This document shows positions 48,241 to 58,941 of a stretch of 64,000 nucleotides of DNA, piece by piece. Origin of the DNA: Aurifilum marmelostoma (Eukaryota; Ascomycota; Sordariomycetes; Diaporthales; Cryphonectriaceae); NCBI GenBank assembly GCA_027559495.1, contig JAMXSV010000018.1:434001-498000 (forward strand), in the 5' to 3' direction. The position numbers were made by a program, and so were the translations under genes. The first letter of the stretch is position 1; every line of letters starts with the position of its first letter. Below the pieces are notes generated by a model, which saw only the letters and a program-made list of their open reading frames with translations, had not been told where the DNA came from and searched no databases.

Positions 48241-48309
<69 letters not shown>
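48226..48309. repeat. Compound (GC)n-(CA)n-(GA)n microsatellite
   Basis: GC units at 48226-48236, CA units at about 48252-48274 and GA units at 48275-48309. It is the largest microsatellite in the window. Confidence 0.92.
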
Positions 48310-48311
<2 letters not shown>

Positions 48312-50887
48312 GACCTGGTCACAAGGGGCTGGATTCCGGGAGGTGAAGCGATCGAAGTCAGCCCTACCGCCGGATTCGGGATTCTGAGGTGCGGTTCGAT
48401 ATCCAAAAGGCGGTACGATGCTTCCGCGAGAGATCCGAATTGGCGTGCCATCTCTCCACGATATCCCTAGTATTTCTTTTGCCAGGGTAATCTCCTTGGG
48501 GATGCTCTGCATGTCCCTCAAATTTACTTAAGGAATTCGACTCAACAATGAGCATACAGCTGTTGAGTGTCCAGGGCATCGAACTTCGAGAACAAAGGAA
48601 TGTTCTAGACTTAATCCAGCTTCGTGCTCTGCCGGAAAAGACGAGCGAGAAAAGGACCGGCGGATTCGCATCGTCAGGCTGTGGCTAGATGTCTCCTGCG
48701 AGCCTTATGACGGTATCGTAGTGTTCTGTTTCGTAAAGCGCGCCATTTTGATCTCCCAACAAGATCCAAGCATGACAATGGTAGGCCGCAGGCGCGTTTT
48801 CGGACTGATCTGGTTGTGCAGAGGACAGGTGGGGTGACATGTGAGGGGGCCCATTCTCCCGCCACAGACCAGTAGCATCCAGTAGAAGGAGCCTTGCTTG
48901 GAGGCTCGGGGGATGTTCTACAGCCTAAGAAATGCTTATCACATAATTGAGACCTCGGGCTTGACGTGGTTGGGCTCCAGTGGGCTGCAGCTCACTGTGG
49001 TGTGTTGCATCACTCGGGGGATATCGACCAGCATCATCGCCACTCAGAAGCCTGGAAGGGCCCCTCTCCTACCAGTGAGTACTGAGCTATTCTGTGCCCT
49101 CATTGCCACCATCGAGCCGCCCAGGAGCAGTGATCACCTGGACAGGACAACGCCCCGGCCAATCTTGGGCCCTGCTTGGGCTAGCCCCGGCTACACAGCG
49201 TCTGTAGCCTGTCTGTTCGGCCTTACTGTGCACAGAGCGATCCAGTGGGCCTCGCTGGGAAAACATCATCCTGATACGAGATGCAAGCCACCCAGCCCGC
49301 CCGCTGCTGATGTGGCAGGGTTCAGTACGCACTGGTCGCCGCGGGTCAGCCCAAGCTTGGGAGGATAAGCGGAACCGGTCCAGGAAGCAGGCTCCATCTA
49401 TGCACACCTTTGGACGGTACGGATGTTGTACTTTCCCCGCCCTCTGTGAGATCTGACCTCAAGAAACTTGTATAGGGTACAGCTGAGAGAAACTCCGAGT
49501 CTACAACAGTACCAAGTAACTCTCTGGCTCCCAGGATCAGCTGCCTTTCTCGAGAGTTCCAAAGATGTTCTGAACAGCGTGTTGAGGGGACAGCTGGTCT
49601 GAAGTCGAGAGCGAGACCACTGCGCATAACGAGCCCCATGGCCACAGAAAGCCCCGCAGATGACTCGTCACTTGAGGAAATGTTTGCATTGCTCAGGACC
49701 AGGATTTTGTCTCCCTAGATTCTGCAGGTCTAATGCAGTGGCTACCGCAAAAGGGAGGTGTGTCTTGAACAAGTTCATGGTCTGATGGTGTAGCAGGGAC
49801 TTGCGGAGAGCAGCATGCAATCACACAACCTAGAGGCAGATGCACAAACCGGAGAGGGACCCCAGAAAAGGTGGCTGAAAGGATACATCACATGTATCAA
49901 GCTGGTCTCTGCACAATGATGCTACGATCAGCTACCCGGCGACTCGCCCTGCTAGCCGTCCTGACCACACCACTCGAGCAGAGGTGACAATTGGATCGGG
50001 ATACCCCCACGGCGACTACCGTTTCAAGAGGGTTGTGTGTCTTGTCTCGCAACCTCGACCATTACGTCCATGCCTGCTCCCCCGCACCGCGAAGTACTGG
50101 AGACCTCCAGGCACTGCACAACTCCGCGGACGGAGGGGGACAGTCCTTCGGTGGAAACAAGCTCGCACTCGTACCCACCCTTTCCTCAATTCTCGGCGGC
50201 AGCAGCTGACGCTTCAGTACCTGGACGTACCACCCAAGATAGCTCTATTACGGAGGACTGTCAACCTACCAATGCTGGGAGCGGGAACCTTCCAAACAAT
50301 TTTCAGTTTCTGCACTGCTCAAAAGAAACTGCCTACCTGGTCAGCACAGAATTCCGTGGGCATTTTAGTCTCACCCAGGGTGAATATGAAGAATGTCCAA
50401 ACATGATTAGAAAGTAAATGGTCCAGGCGCACAAAAGACGACGAAAAGAAAGGGAAACCCCACCTCCCCCAACACAAGTTTTAAGCTTCTGAAGGTCTCT
50501 TGCGCATGACGATGTGTTGTAGGGCGGAAGGAGTTGGAGTTGTTGAGTTGAAGCGCCCTCGATGCTGGCAGGGACAGCCCCTGCGACGGGAATAACGTGG
50601 TGATTGCCGAGTGATCCGTTACAGTGCTGGATTGGAGGAAGGAACCCAGGAACCTTATCGGTTCACATCACATCATTGATTGACGGCTCGGAACGGGAGC
50701 CACAGTTTTTTTCTTCTCCTTCTATCCCCCCCCTGCGCTACGTAGCGTGATCGCGAAGCAACCAAGCAATAACGCGACGCGATTCACTTGACAATCTGCT
50801 GCTCTGGTGCTCTGCAGTTCTGTCCACTGAAAAGTGCCGATTGTCAAAACGCGAAACGAGTGGAACAACAAGCAACACAAGGCCGCA

Positions 50888-51891
50888 ATGCCTCTTAGTG
50901 TACCATCGTGCCGTGCAGCACTGCGCGCCCGGCCGCAGCAGCTCCTCCACGGCAGACCGACCGCTCCTCTCGTTGCTTGTCGGACTGTCACGACGGCCTC
51001 CCCTAGCAGCTCAGCAACATGCCAGCACAGACCACGAACCGGCTTGCCAAGCCCGCAGCCGTCCTGCTTTCAACCATCAACATCCTCATCGTTCAGCCGC
51101 CGCTCTTACCACTCTCAAGACCACCCTACTCCCGAATCGTCCTTCTCCCCGACCGAGCGCGCCATCCTGACTGCCGCATGTGCACACATTCCCGCTCATG
51201 GGTTCTCACAAGCAGCGCTGTCTCTGGGCGCGAGAGACGCGGGGTACCTAGACATCAGCACGAACCTGCTTCCCCACGGCGTCTTTAGCCTGGTCCAGTG
51301 GCACCTGGTCTCGCAGCGCGAGGCCCTGGCCGCGAAGGCGCAGGATCTGTTTGGAGGAGCAGAGCAGGATGCCCAGCGTATCGGAGTGGGAAGGAAGGTT
51401 GAAGGGTTGACGTGGGCGAGGCTGATGGGCAACACGGAAGTGATTGGAAAATGGCAAGAGGTAAGCAGGCACAAGACGACGGCGAGAATTTGAAGAGCAA
51501 CAGACTGTCATCAAGCCAAGGCGGAATCTTGCTGACAAGTAGTCTGTGATGATCGCAGGCCCTTGCAATCATGGCCCAGCCGAGTTATGTTCCCGAGTCT
51601 CTCAGGGAACTCGCCAAGCTGTCAGACGAGATATGGTTTCTAGCGGGCGATGTATCGGTCGACCCATCGTGGTACACCAAGCGCGCGTCTCTGTCCGCCA
51701 TCTACGCCTCGACCGAGCTCTTTATGACGACGGATAAGTCGCAAGATTTCGTGGAGACAAGAAAGTTCCTGCACAGGAGACTAGAGGAGGTGCAGGACGT
51801 TGGCGGGTCGCTCAGATCATTGGGCCAGTGGGTCGGCTTCACTGCGGGCGCGGGGTTAAATGTTCTTAGAAGCAAGGGTATGCCGATATGA
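50888..51891 (+). CDS. COQ9: Ubiquinone biosynthesis protein COQ9
   Basis: Lipid-binding accessory factor that presents coenzyme Q intermediates to Coq7 on the mitochondrial inner membrane. Exons 50888-51460 and 51559-51891 give 301 aa. The first ~75 residues are a Ser/Arg/Ala-rich presequence ending in SFSRRSYHSQ. The TetR-like COQ9 fold follows, from about residue 83 (SPTERAILTAACAHIPAHGF) to the C-terminal DVGGSLRSLGQWVGFTAGAGLN amphipathic helix that binds membrane in the family. The 98-bp intron (GTAAGC...CGCAG) joins GKWQE to ALAIMAQPSYVPESLREL. Start choice: an in-frame GTG lies 54 nt upstream, but ATG at 50888 is preferred. It converges on SMC6. Confidence 0.93.
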
Positions 51892-52273
51892 CACGAGCGG
51901 AAGAGAGAGAGGGAGAGAGAAAACAATTCAACTTTGCACGAGCATGAATTCCTCGGGTCATAACCATTGCGCCTTCGCGATAATAATCAATGCACGCTAG
52001 GTAAAAATGCCGACGTCTTCGTGCCGGAACTCTCGTTAGACCTGGTGGCCAGGGCAGAAAGATGGCTCTATTCGTTTTGTGAAGCTTCTGGATATAGGTA
52101 GCCCGACAGGTAAAGCAAAGCAAATCATCAAGATGCAGCCACCAAAAAACTCCAGCCCATTCTCTACTCTATCTGAAAGGCCGCATCGCGTGTTTGCTGT
52201 GAGCGAAACACGATGAAAGCCGGCTGCCGAAACCAACGAGTACATCGTTATGTGTGCAGATAGATTCTCATCG
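51892..52273. other. Convergent 3' intergenic region
   Basis: 382 bp between COQ9 and SMC6 stops. A short GA-rich stretch lies at 51898-51921. No gene seen. Confidence 0.6.
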
Positions 52274-55200
52274 TCAAGAAGGACGCATGTATGCGTCCAG
52301 TGCCTGCTGACGGGGGTCCCGCATCCTGGACAAAAGAGGAGGTTAGCTTTCAGCGTGGATAGGCGACCCATCCTCATGCACCTAACTCACCTCGTTATCT
52401 TGACGTCCCGGTCCAGGTTTGCGCGTCCCTCGATTGCATTGGGAGTAATGAGAATGAATTGCCGGCCAACCGAGTTGCGTGCCGCCGAGATCTGTCAGGG
52501 GTGAGTGTATGCATCTTCACTAAGGGGCTCCGGTGTATACTGACCAACATATTGGTGCTGATGGCCCGGTTGACATTGTCCATGAAGACGTCAAACTCAT
52601 CCAGACAGCGGAGCGGGGAACCCATGGCTTCCCATATTGCGAGCAGCAAGCAGATGGACGAGAATGACTTCTCGCCTCCTGAGAGAGTCTTTGTGCTGCG
52701 GCCGGACCCATGCTTGCGAGTCTTATCCGGCTCGACTTGAACGTCCAGTGTCTGCAGATCGTGTCGCAAAACCAGCCTGCCCCTGAAGTCTCGCTCGCTG
52801 AGGAGGTACATGAAGTTCGCTCGGGATTGCGACGAGATATACCGCCGGAACTTTCTCCATTTTGAGAGCCGATCCTCCAGAGTTCTCTTCAAGATCTGGT
52901 TCTCCAGTCGCACTTGCGTGTAACCCGTTTGCACTTCCTCAAGAGCATTTATGCTGCTATCCAATCGCCGCCTGACCTCCTCGTCAGTCATGCCCCTTCT
53001 CTTTTCGCGCTCCTGCAGCGTGGCCAGCACGGAATCCATTTGTTTCGCAAGGACTTCATATGTCTCGTCCTCGGCAATGTGAATCCGAGGAGAAATTTGT
53101 TCAGCCTGGGCGATGAACTCGGCGATAGTCGTTTGAAATTCCTCGCGTTTACGCTCATGGCGCTGTTTCTCGTTCATGGCAATGGCATGCTGATCATGTG
53201 CCTCGTTCTTTTCTTGCACCGTGAGTTGACGCAAATCTTTGTACCTCTGGACTTTGTCCACGGCTTTTTTGAGTTGGGGCTCGAACTCCTTCACAGCCGC
53301 CTTTTCAGCCTTGACCTTTTCCCGCAGACCTTCACAAACCTGGTTCTGCTCTTTCTTCCTCAGCTGCGTAGTGCCGTATGAGCTGCCATAGTGATCAAAA
53401 TCTTCTTGAGCTTTTCTCAGGTCAGCACGGAGGCTATCGAGCCTCCCGTCCACGTCATCGAAAGCGTCAAGCTCGGCTTGAATGTCGTCAATCTCGACCT
53501 GGACTTCCCTTACACTTTGCTTGTTGCTCTCAACGGCCTTTTTGATCCCCATCAGAGCCTTTTGGCAACGTTCAAAGGCCTGCTGCTGCACCGTTCTCCT
53601 CTGCTGAAGTTCTCTGACTTCTCCCTGAAGCTGGCTCAGCCTCTCCTTTTGAAGAGACGTCTCTTGCCCGGAGTCACTTCTAAGTCGAGGTTTCTGGTTG
53701 GGATCTGGAGGTTTCGAGGGCAAGGAGGTGATACCGCTGGCTTCGACAGAGATCCGAACAGTCCAGTCAGATCGGCGCGGGAAGAGATGGAAGCAAGCGG
53801 CCACGTTGGGCGGGGGTGTGGAGGTGATCATGATGCGGGTCGCTTCACCTTGGTCCTCCACCAGAATGACCTTCTCGATACGATTGTTGATGATAAGTTG
53901 ATTGCGGATCAGTGCGTTGTCAATCTTGAGTATCCGCAGAACCGTGTCGAACTTCTTGTCTGGCTCATGCCTGGACGTATCGATCGCTCTTGAGTTACCA
54001 ATGATGATTGGGCTCTTAGTGATTCTGAGGCGATTCATCATGTCCCTCAGTCGTTGCTGGTCACGCTTGTTCGTCACAACGAATCCGTTCAAGCTCTCTC
54101 CAAACATCCGCTCCAACATGGACGACCATATGGGTTTGAGGACCTGAATGTGGGCGCCAACAGGCCCCACAGGCTTCTGCTCGAACCCCGTGTCCGCGTC
54201 GATCATCCTCAGAAGTTGGATGATTTGTGGCTCATATGCATCGTAGAGAGAGTTCTGGCCTTGCTCGAGGTCCCGAATTCTCTCCTGCAGGGTCGCAACC
54301 CCATTCTTCTTCTCAGTCATTGTCTGATCAAGTGTATGCAATTCCCCGTTGACTTTCTCGATCTCTTTGTTGAGGTCCGGAATGCGCAGTTGTGAGTCTT
54401 CAGATTCCTTTCTGAGCTGAGCCTGTTTTGTCCGAGCGGCCTGCAGCTCCTCGTTTTTTCGCGTGACAATATCTCCATTCAGGGCTTCTAACCGCCGCTC
54501 CTCTTCGCGAATCATCCGCTCGTACTCCTTGACGCTGTTACGCGCACTGCTGACGCGGGTAAAAGCATCACGTTCGTCAGTGTTCAGCTTGATGAGGTCC
54601 TTTTTAGCTTCCTCATGTTCTTCTTGCGCGCTGGTCACTTTGGCCTGCAGGACATTATTCGCTTCCTCGGTCTTCGTCAAGTCTTGTTCGGCCTGAACAA
54701 CTTGTCGGTCGACATGCTCCAGCTGCTGGGCCTTTTGGTCGATGACCCGTTGAGCATCCGCAATGTTCCCGTCGCATTCGAGAATTTTATCTTCATTCTC
54801 GGCCGCCTCGCGCTCCACGCCCTCCACCTGGCACCAAGCTAGCTTCTGACATAACAGCCGTTTCTGACGGCGCAGATTCTCGGATTCCATGTACAGAGCG
54901 TAATCCTTCTTGGCTCGGTCGAGGTCCCGCTTGCAGATATCCAGTCTCGTGTGAAGATCGGCCTCTTTGGTCTCATTGGCGCCCATATACCCAATGACAA
55001 CGCGGTAGTCATCGTCCAGCTGTTGCAGCTGCACACCCTGCATGAAAAACTTGAACTTTTGTTTGGGCGTCGACTGGTTGAGAAACTGTCGCGCGTTGTC
55101 CTGTGACAGCACATTGAGTGGATTGTCAACTTGGAGACAGTAATGCTCGACGATGTCGTCGACATCCTGTTTCTTCTTGCTGATGACTCTACCGCCGGCA

Positions 55201-56042
55201 GAGAGAACCCTGAAGCTGCTGGTCCCTTTCTTGTTGAAGCGGCGCTCGACCTGGATGAAGTCCCCGTAAATGTCTTGCTGGTAGGCACCCTGGCCCTCGT
55301 TTTTGATCTTGACTATGAGCCTGGCCTCGTGCTGCCCTTCCTTGATGAAGGACTTCAGACTGCCTCCACGATTGGTCGTGCTTGCCTTGCCGCCGAGGCA
55401 GAGTGTGATTGCCGTGAGGATCGCGCTCTTGCCACTGCCGTTCTCGCCGACGATGAAGTTGAGAAGGGGACCGAGCTCGACATTCAGACTGCTGTGGCAC
55501 ATGAAGTTGATACAGTGGATGCCCAGGAGAATACCGTTGTCGGAAGCCCTGTTGTTGGAAAGTCCTTGACGGCTTTGCTGGAGCTGGAGTCTCTGAGTGG
55601 CACGCCTGTCGTCGTCGGCGGCGTGCTCGAGGTCCTTGAACCCATCGTCTCGAATAATGTCGTACTGAGTTGCGGGTGGTTCTTCGTCATGGGCAGTGCC
55701 TTGCATCCTGTCATCGCCATCTTGGTCTTGATCCACCGATGCTTCAGAGGGCTCGCGGGCAGCTGCTGTTCGTACGGGCTGCTTGCCGGCAGAAATTCGG
55801 GCGCGTTTGCGGTGCTGTAACGTGATGGTCAGTAATAAATTTGCTTCAGACGGGACAAAAGCCTGTAGAATAGGATCTGAAGAGCAAGGACGAGCTTCAC
55901 GTACAGCATGACTCTGCAGCGCAGAACTTGCCTCACGCGTTTCTGCAATGTCCTCCTCTACATCGTCCTGGTCGTCGTCGTCTCGGCGACGGCGCTTCCT
56001 GGCAGCGCTGCCAGCAAGATTGTTCACAGTGCGACCAGACAT
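52274..56042 (-). CDS. SMC6: Structural maintenance of chromosomes protein 6
   Basis: ATPase subunit of the Smc5/6 complex used in recombinational repair and replication restart. Exons 56042-55905, 55814-52545, 52491-52391 and 52325-52274 give 1186 aa. A basic, acidic-rich N-terminus (ARKRRRRDDDDQDD) precedes Walker A GENGSGKS near 167. Two long coiled coils flank a hinge at roughly 560-720, and the C-terminal head carries LSGGEKS near 1089 and Walker B LRCLDEFDVFMD near 1113. Intron 1 (90 bp) is a multiple of three without stop and has a TACTGAC branch site, so it is spliced rather than coding. The two small C-terminal introns (53 and 65 bp) restore STNML-ISAARNSVGRQFILITPNAI and ITR-MRDPRQ. 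Confidence 0.95.
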
Positions 56043-56557
56043 GTTTGCTGATGGTTGGCCTGTCAGAGGGGGAAGGGTAAGAAGCTGACCCAGCCTCGGG
56101 GTGCTGGCCAGAATCCGTCCTGGTCGTGGCGCTTTGTTGTGTTTGTAAACCAGAGGCAGTAAGAATGGCTTGACGCGCAGCAGTAAACGCGCTAAGTTGA
56201 GCGTGGTCGAGGGAGAGTGCAGCCTGTAAATACTACGTAAGAGTATTTACAGAGGGTCTGCCCCGCCTTTCAGCATGACCCCTGCTCCCTTGGTTACCCC
56301 TTGCAGCCCTGCAGCACGTCCCGCCAACAACTACAGAACTTCACTCGTTCGCGTTCTCAAGCAACTACATGCCTCGAGCAAACACAATATTTTTTTACGA
56401 CTTAATTTTCCACTGGTCACGGACTCGTCTCTTATCTTTCTATCCCAAGCATTGACCAAGTCAATCCAGATCAAACCTGGCAACTGATAGAGGTCTGCTA
56501 CCCCGTACCTCAAAGTCATATCACAGCATCAAACCACAACAATCTGGTGACCACAGC
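56043..56557. promoter_or_regulatory. Divergent SMC6/ECD intergenic region
   Basis: 515 bp between divergent start codons; both promoters should be here. No other gene seen. Confidence 0.5.
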
Positions 56558-58489
56558 ATGGCCGAGAATGCTGTCGTTGAGGATCCCGACGTAAGGGATC
56601 AAGGCTCTCAGGACTTCGAGCGGATACTTCCTGAAGACTGTGTGGAGTACATGCTCTTCGTGATAGAGGCAGATACACAAACCAAGAAAATCTTGTCGGG
56701 TCTCGAGGCTGTCAGGAGAGCGGCAATTGAACTGTCCAAACACCTCACCAAAGACTACATCTGGCAGCGAGATGACTTTGGTCTTGAGATGAAGAACGAA
56801 GGGAGTATGTTTTTCCATCCATGTCCCCTGTACGCTCCCTTCAAATGTGCTAATCACAAGCAAGCAGGCCTGCATTATCTCCACGGCATCAGTGATTATG
56901 GTGACTCCATAGAAGATGAATGGTTGATTGTCTATATTCTCCGGGAGCTCACAAGACAATTTCCGAATCTTTGGGTACGAGTATCTGACAGCGATGGAGA
57001 GTTCCTGCTGGTCGAGGCTGCCAATGTACTACCAAAGTGGTTGAATCCGGAGAACGATGCCAACAGGGCTTGGATACATCGCGGCCAACTATGGATAATA
57101 CCTCTCCAGCAGTCGGACTCTGGCATACCATCGAAGAATATGGACCTGCCACAGGCCATCAAGACCCTTCAGTCTGTCCCGGACTCTCTTGTTCACTCGA
57201 CCTTCATCGAAGCCGAAGCATTCTATCGGCTCGAGAAATACCCCGGCGCGATTCAAGAGTCGATGCACCATGCTGTGGTCACCATCCCAAGACGGCTGGC
57301 ATATGTGATCCATGAGCTGCCCAAGTCAATTGCACCTGCTGTTGAAGCGTTCTACCTCAGAGACCCTAACTCACTAAAGCCCCTCCTGGTAGCATCCCCC
57401 GAGCGGCTCACGTTCCCGCCCAATGACCTTGTAGACTCGAGCGTCAAGTTCACCAAAGTCCTGTACGCGCAACTAAAGTCTCAGCATTTCTCGGCGCCTC
57501 CGGTCTGGCAAGATCTTCTGACCGCCTCCGAGAAGGCGGCTGAATCGGGGACTAATGAGAACAAACAGAAGAAGCACTCCAGGCTCGAGCTGGGCATGAA
57601 GGCCACCTGCGGATTCGAGATGCTCGCCTTTGACGCGGCCAGGAGCAACAAGCGGACGGCCAGGGAGCTTGCGCTCATCCTCGAGGATCTAACCGAAGAC
57701 GGAGACTCGGTTCTTCCTACCGATGCAGACCTCAATACATGGCAAGACGCCGGACGTGACGATGACGACTCTTGGATGGACATCGACTTCGCAGACTTCG
57801 AGAAGGAGCTAGATGGCAAGCGCAGCACCTCGCGAGGCCAAGGTTTCACGGATGCGAATGCACAAGCCGATCTCCGAAAGATCGTCTCACGGTTCGAGGC
57901 TTTTTTGAATGACGACAAGGCGGGGATCGACGGAGCAGAGCTGGATGAGATGGATGAGGACGACGACGATCTTGGTACGGATTCAGCCGAAGAGAGCGAT
58001 AGCGAAGATCGCGATGTCAGCTTCGACGAGGAGGAGTTTGCCCGCATGATGCGCGAGATGATGGGTCTACCAGCAGGGAGTTCCCCGGCGCCGAGAAAGG
58101 ACAAGGGGAAAATGCCAGCATCAACATCGACAAACTATCTAGAAGAGGACAGTGAGGATGAGGAGATCAGGAAGTTATCGGAACAGATGGCGGCAGAATT
58201 GAACGATCACGGGGCCTTGGACTTGGACCCGACGCCCAAGAAACTCAAGGCTCTCAAGGGCAAGGGCAAAGAGAAGGCCGCGGCGACGCCATCGAAGGAT
58301 GCTGGTGGTGCCCCAGATACCGATAGTGAGGACAGCGGTGATGAAGAAGTGGACATTGACTATAATCTAGCCAAGAACCTGCTCGAGAGCTTCAAAGGCC
58401 AGGCAGGCCTAGTCGGCCCAGTCGGTACGATGCTGGCGGACATGGGAATTCGACTGCCTCGGGATGAAGACGACGATGAAAACAAATGA
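56558..58489 (+). CDS. Ecdysoneless/SGT1 family protein
   Basis: Member of the SGT1/ECD family (yeast-two-hybrid-named SGT1 of fission yeast, human ECD), which links to splicing (PRPF8), R2TP and transcription. Exons 56558-56804 and 56868-58489 give 622 aa. The 63-bp intron (GTATGT, CTAAT branch, GCAG) is a multiple of three with no stop; splicing gives MKNEG-S-LHYLHGISDYGDSIEDEWLIVY, the family signature. The N-terminal ~380 residues are the conserved domain (ILPEDCVEYMLFVIE..., FPNLWVRVSDSDGEFLLVEAA). The C-terminus alternates acidic tracts (DEMDEDDDDLGTD, SEDRDVSFDEEEF) with Lys-rich patches, as in ECD acidic transactivation tails. It is not related to the co-chaperone also called Sgt1. 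Confidence 0.9.
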   Translation: MAENAVVEDPDVRDQGSQDFERILPEDCVEYMLFVIEADTQTKKILSGLEAVRRAAIELSKHLTKDYIWQRDDFGLEMKNEGSMFFHPCPLYAPFKCANHKQAGLHYLHGISDYGDSIEDEWLIVYILRELTRQFPNLWVRVSDSDGEFLLVEAANVLPKWLNPENDANRAWIHRGQLWIIPLQQSDSGIPSKNMDLPQAIKTLQSVPDSLVHSTFIEAEAFYRLEKYPGAIQESMHHAVVTIPRRLAYVIHELPKSIAPAVEAFYLRDPNSLKPLLVASPERLTFPPNDLVDSSVKFTKVLYAQLKSQHFSAPPVWQDLLTASEKAAESGTNENKQKKHSRLELGMKATCGFEMLAFDAARSNKRTARELALILEDLTEDGDSVLPTDADLNTWQDAGRDDDDSWMDIDFADFEKELDGKRSTSRGQGFTDANAQADLRKIVSRFEAFLNDDKAGIDGAELDEMDEDDDDLGTDSAEESDSEDRDVSFDEEEFARMMREMMGLPAGSSPAPRKDKGKMPASTSTNYLEEDSEDEEIRKLSEQMAAELNDHGALDLDPTPKKLKALKGKGKEKAAATPSKDAGGAPDTDSEDSGDEEVDIDYNLAKNLLESFKGQAGLVGPVGTMLADMGIRLPRDEDDDENK

Positions 58490-58941
58490 GATACCCTTGA
58501 CGCTTTTCAAGCCCATAACAGAGAAAGGAAAAAGTCCAGACACGGATATCACAATGTATGAATTTCTTGAGCACTTGAATTGTACTTTTGCAGAATGTGA
58601 TATGCCCAAAACTTCTGTCTCCTCGGCTTTCGAGACAATACCATGCATCTTGTCCCAATCAACAATTGTCTTGATTTCATTGCCAGCCTGCGTTCTGCTT
58701 ACGATATCCGCTCATCCAGCTCAGCACCGCCGAGCACCTTGTCACGTCCAGTTCACGCTCAGATGGGGCCCAGAGGGAACGAACGAAACGTGGATTCGCA
58801 AGGTTGCTGGGCAGATTGCGGCAGAGAATTGGCACAAGAATGAGCGCAACCCGATCTATAGAACAGATAAAATGCTTTTAAATGCTGATCAGAGAAAGAA
58901 AACAAATGGAGATACAAGATACATGGGCATAATCTGTCATT
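58490..58941. other. Convergent 3' intergenic region
   Basis: 452 bp between the ECD-family gene and the orphan on the minus strand. AT-rich; no gene seen. Confidence 0.55.

Larger units (their letters stand above)
43084..50887. other. Gene-poor 7.8 kb region
   Basis: No ORF here shows a recognised family, consistent codon use or a convincing splice chain. The right-hand end (43084 on) should hold the promoter and 5' UTR of the Gbp2-like gene, and the far end the COQ9 promoter. It contains GT/GC and CA/GA microsatellites and a G-run cluster. ORFs at 45530-46027 (-), 47372-47692 (-), 47627-47938 (+) and 48898-49368 (+) are the longest, and none is supported. Confidence 0.5.

Noticed and set aside
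48241..48309. Short-period repeat that might suggest a CRISPR-like array
   Set aside because: It is a dinucleotide microsatellite with no spacers; the genome is eukaryotic.
55131..55820. 229-aa plus-strand ORF
   Set aside because: Antisense to the SMC6 N-terminal head domain.
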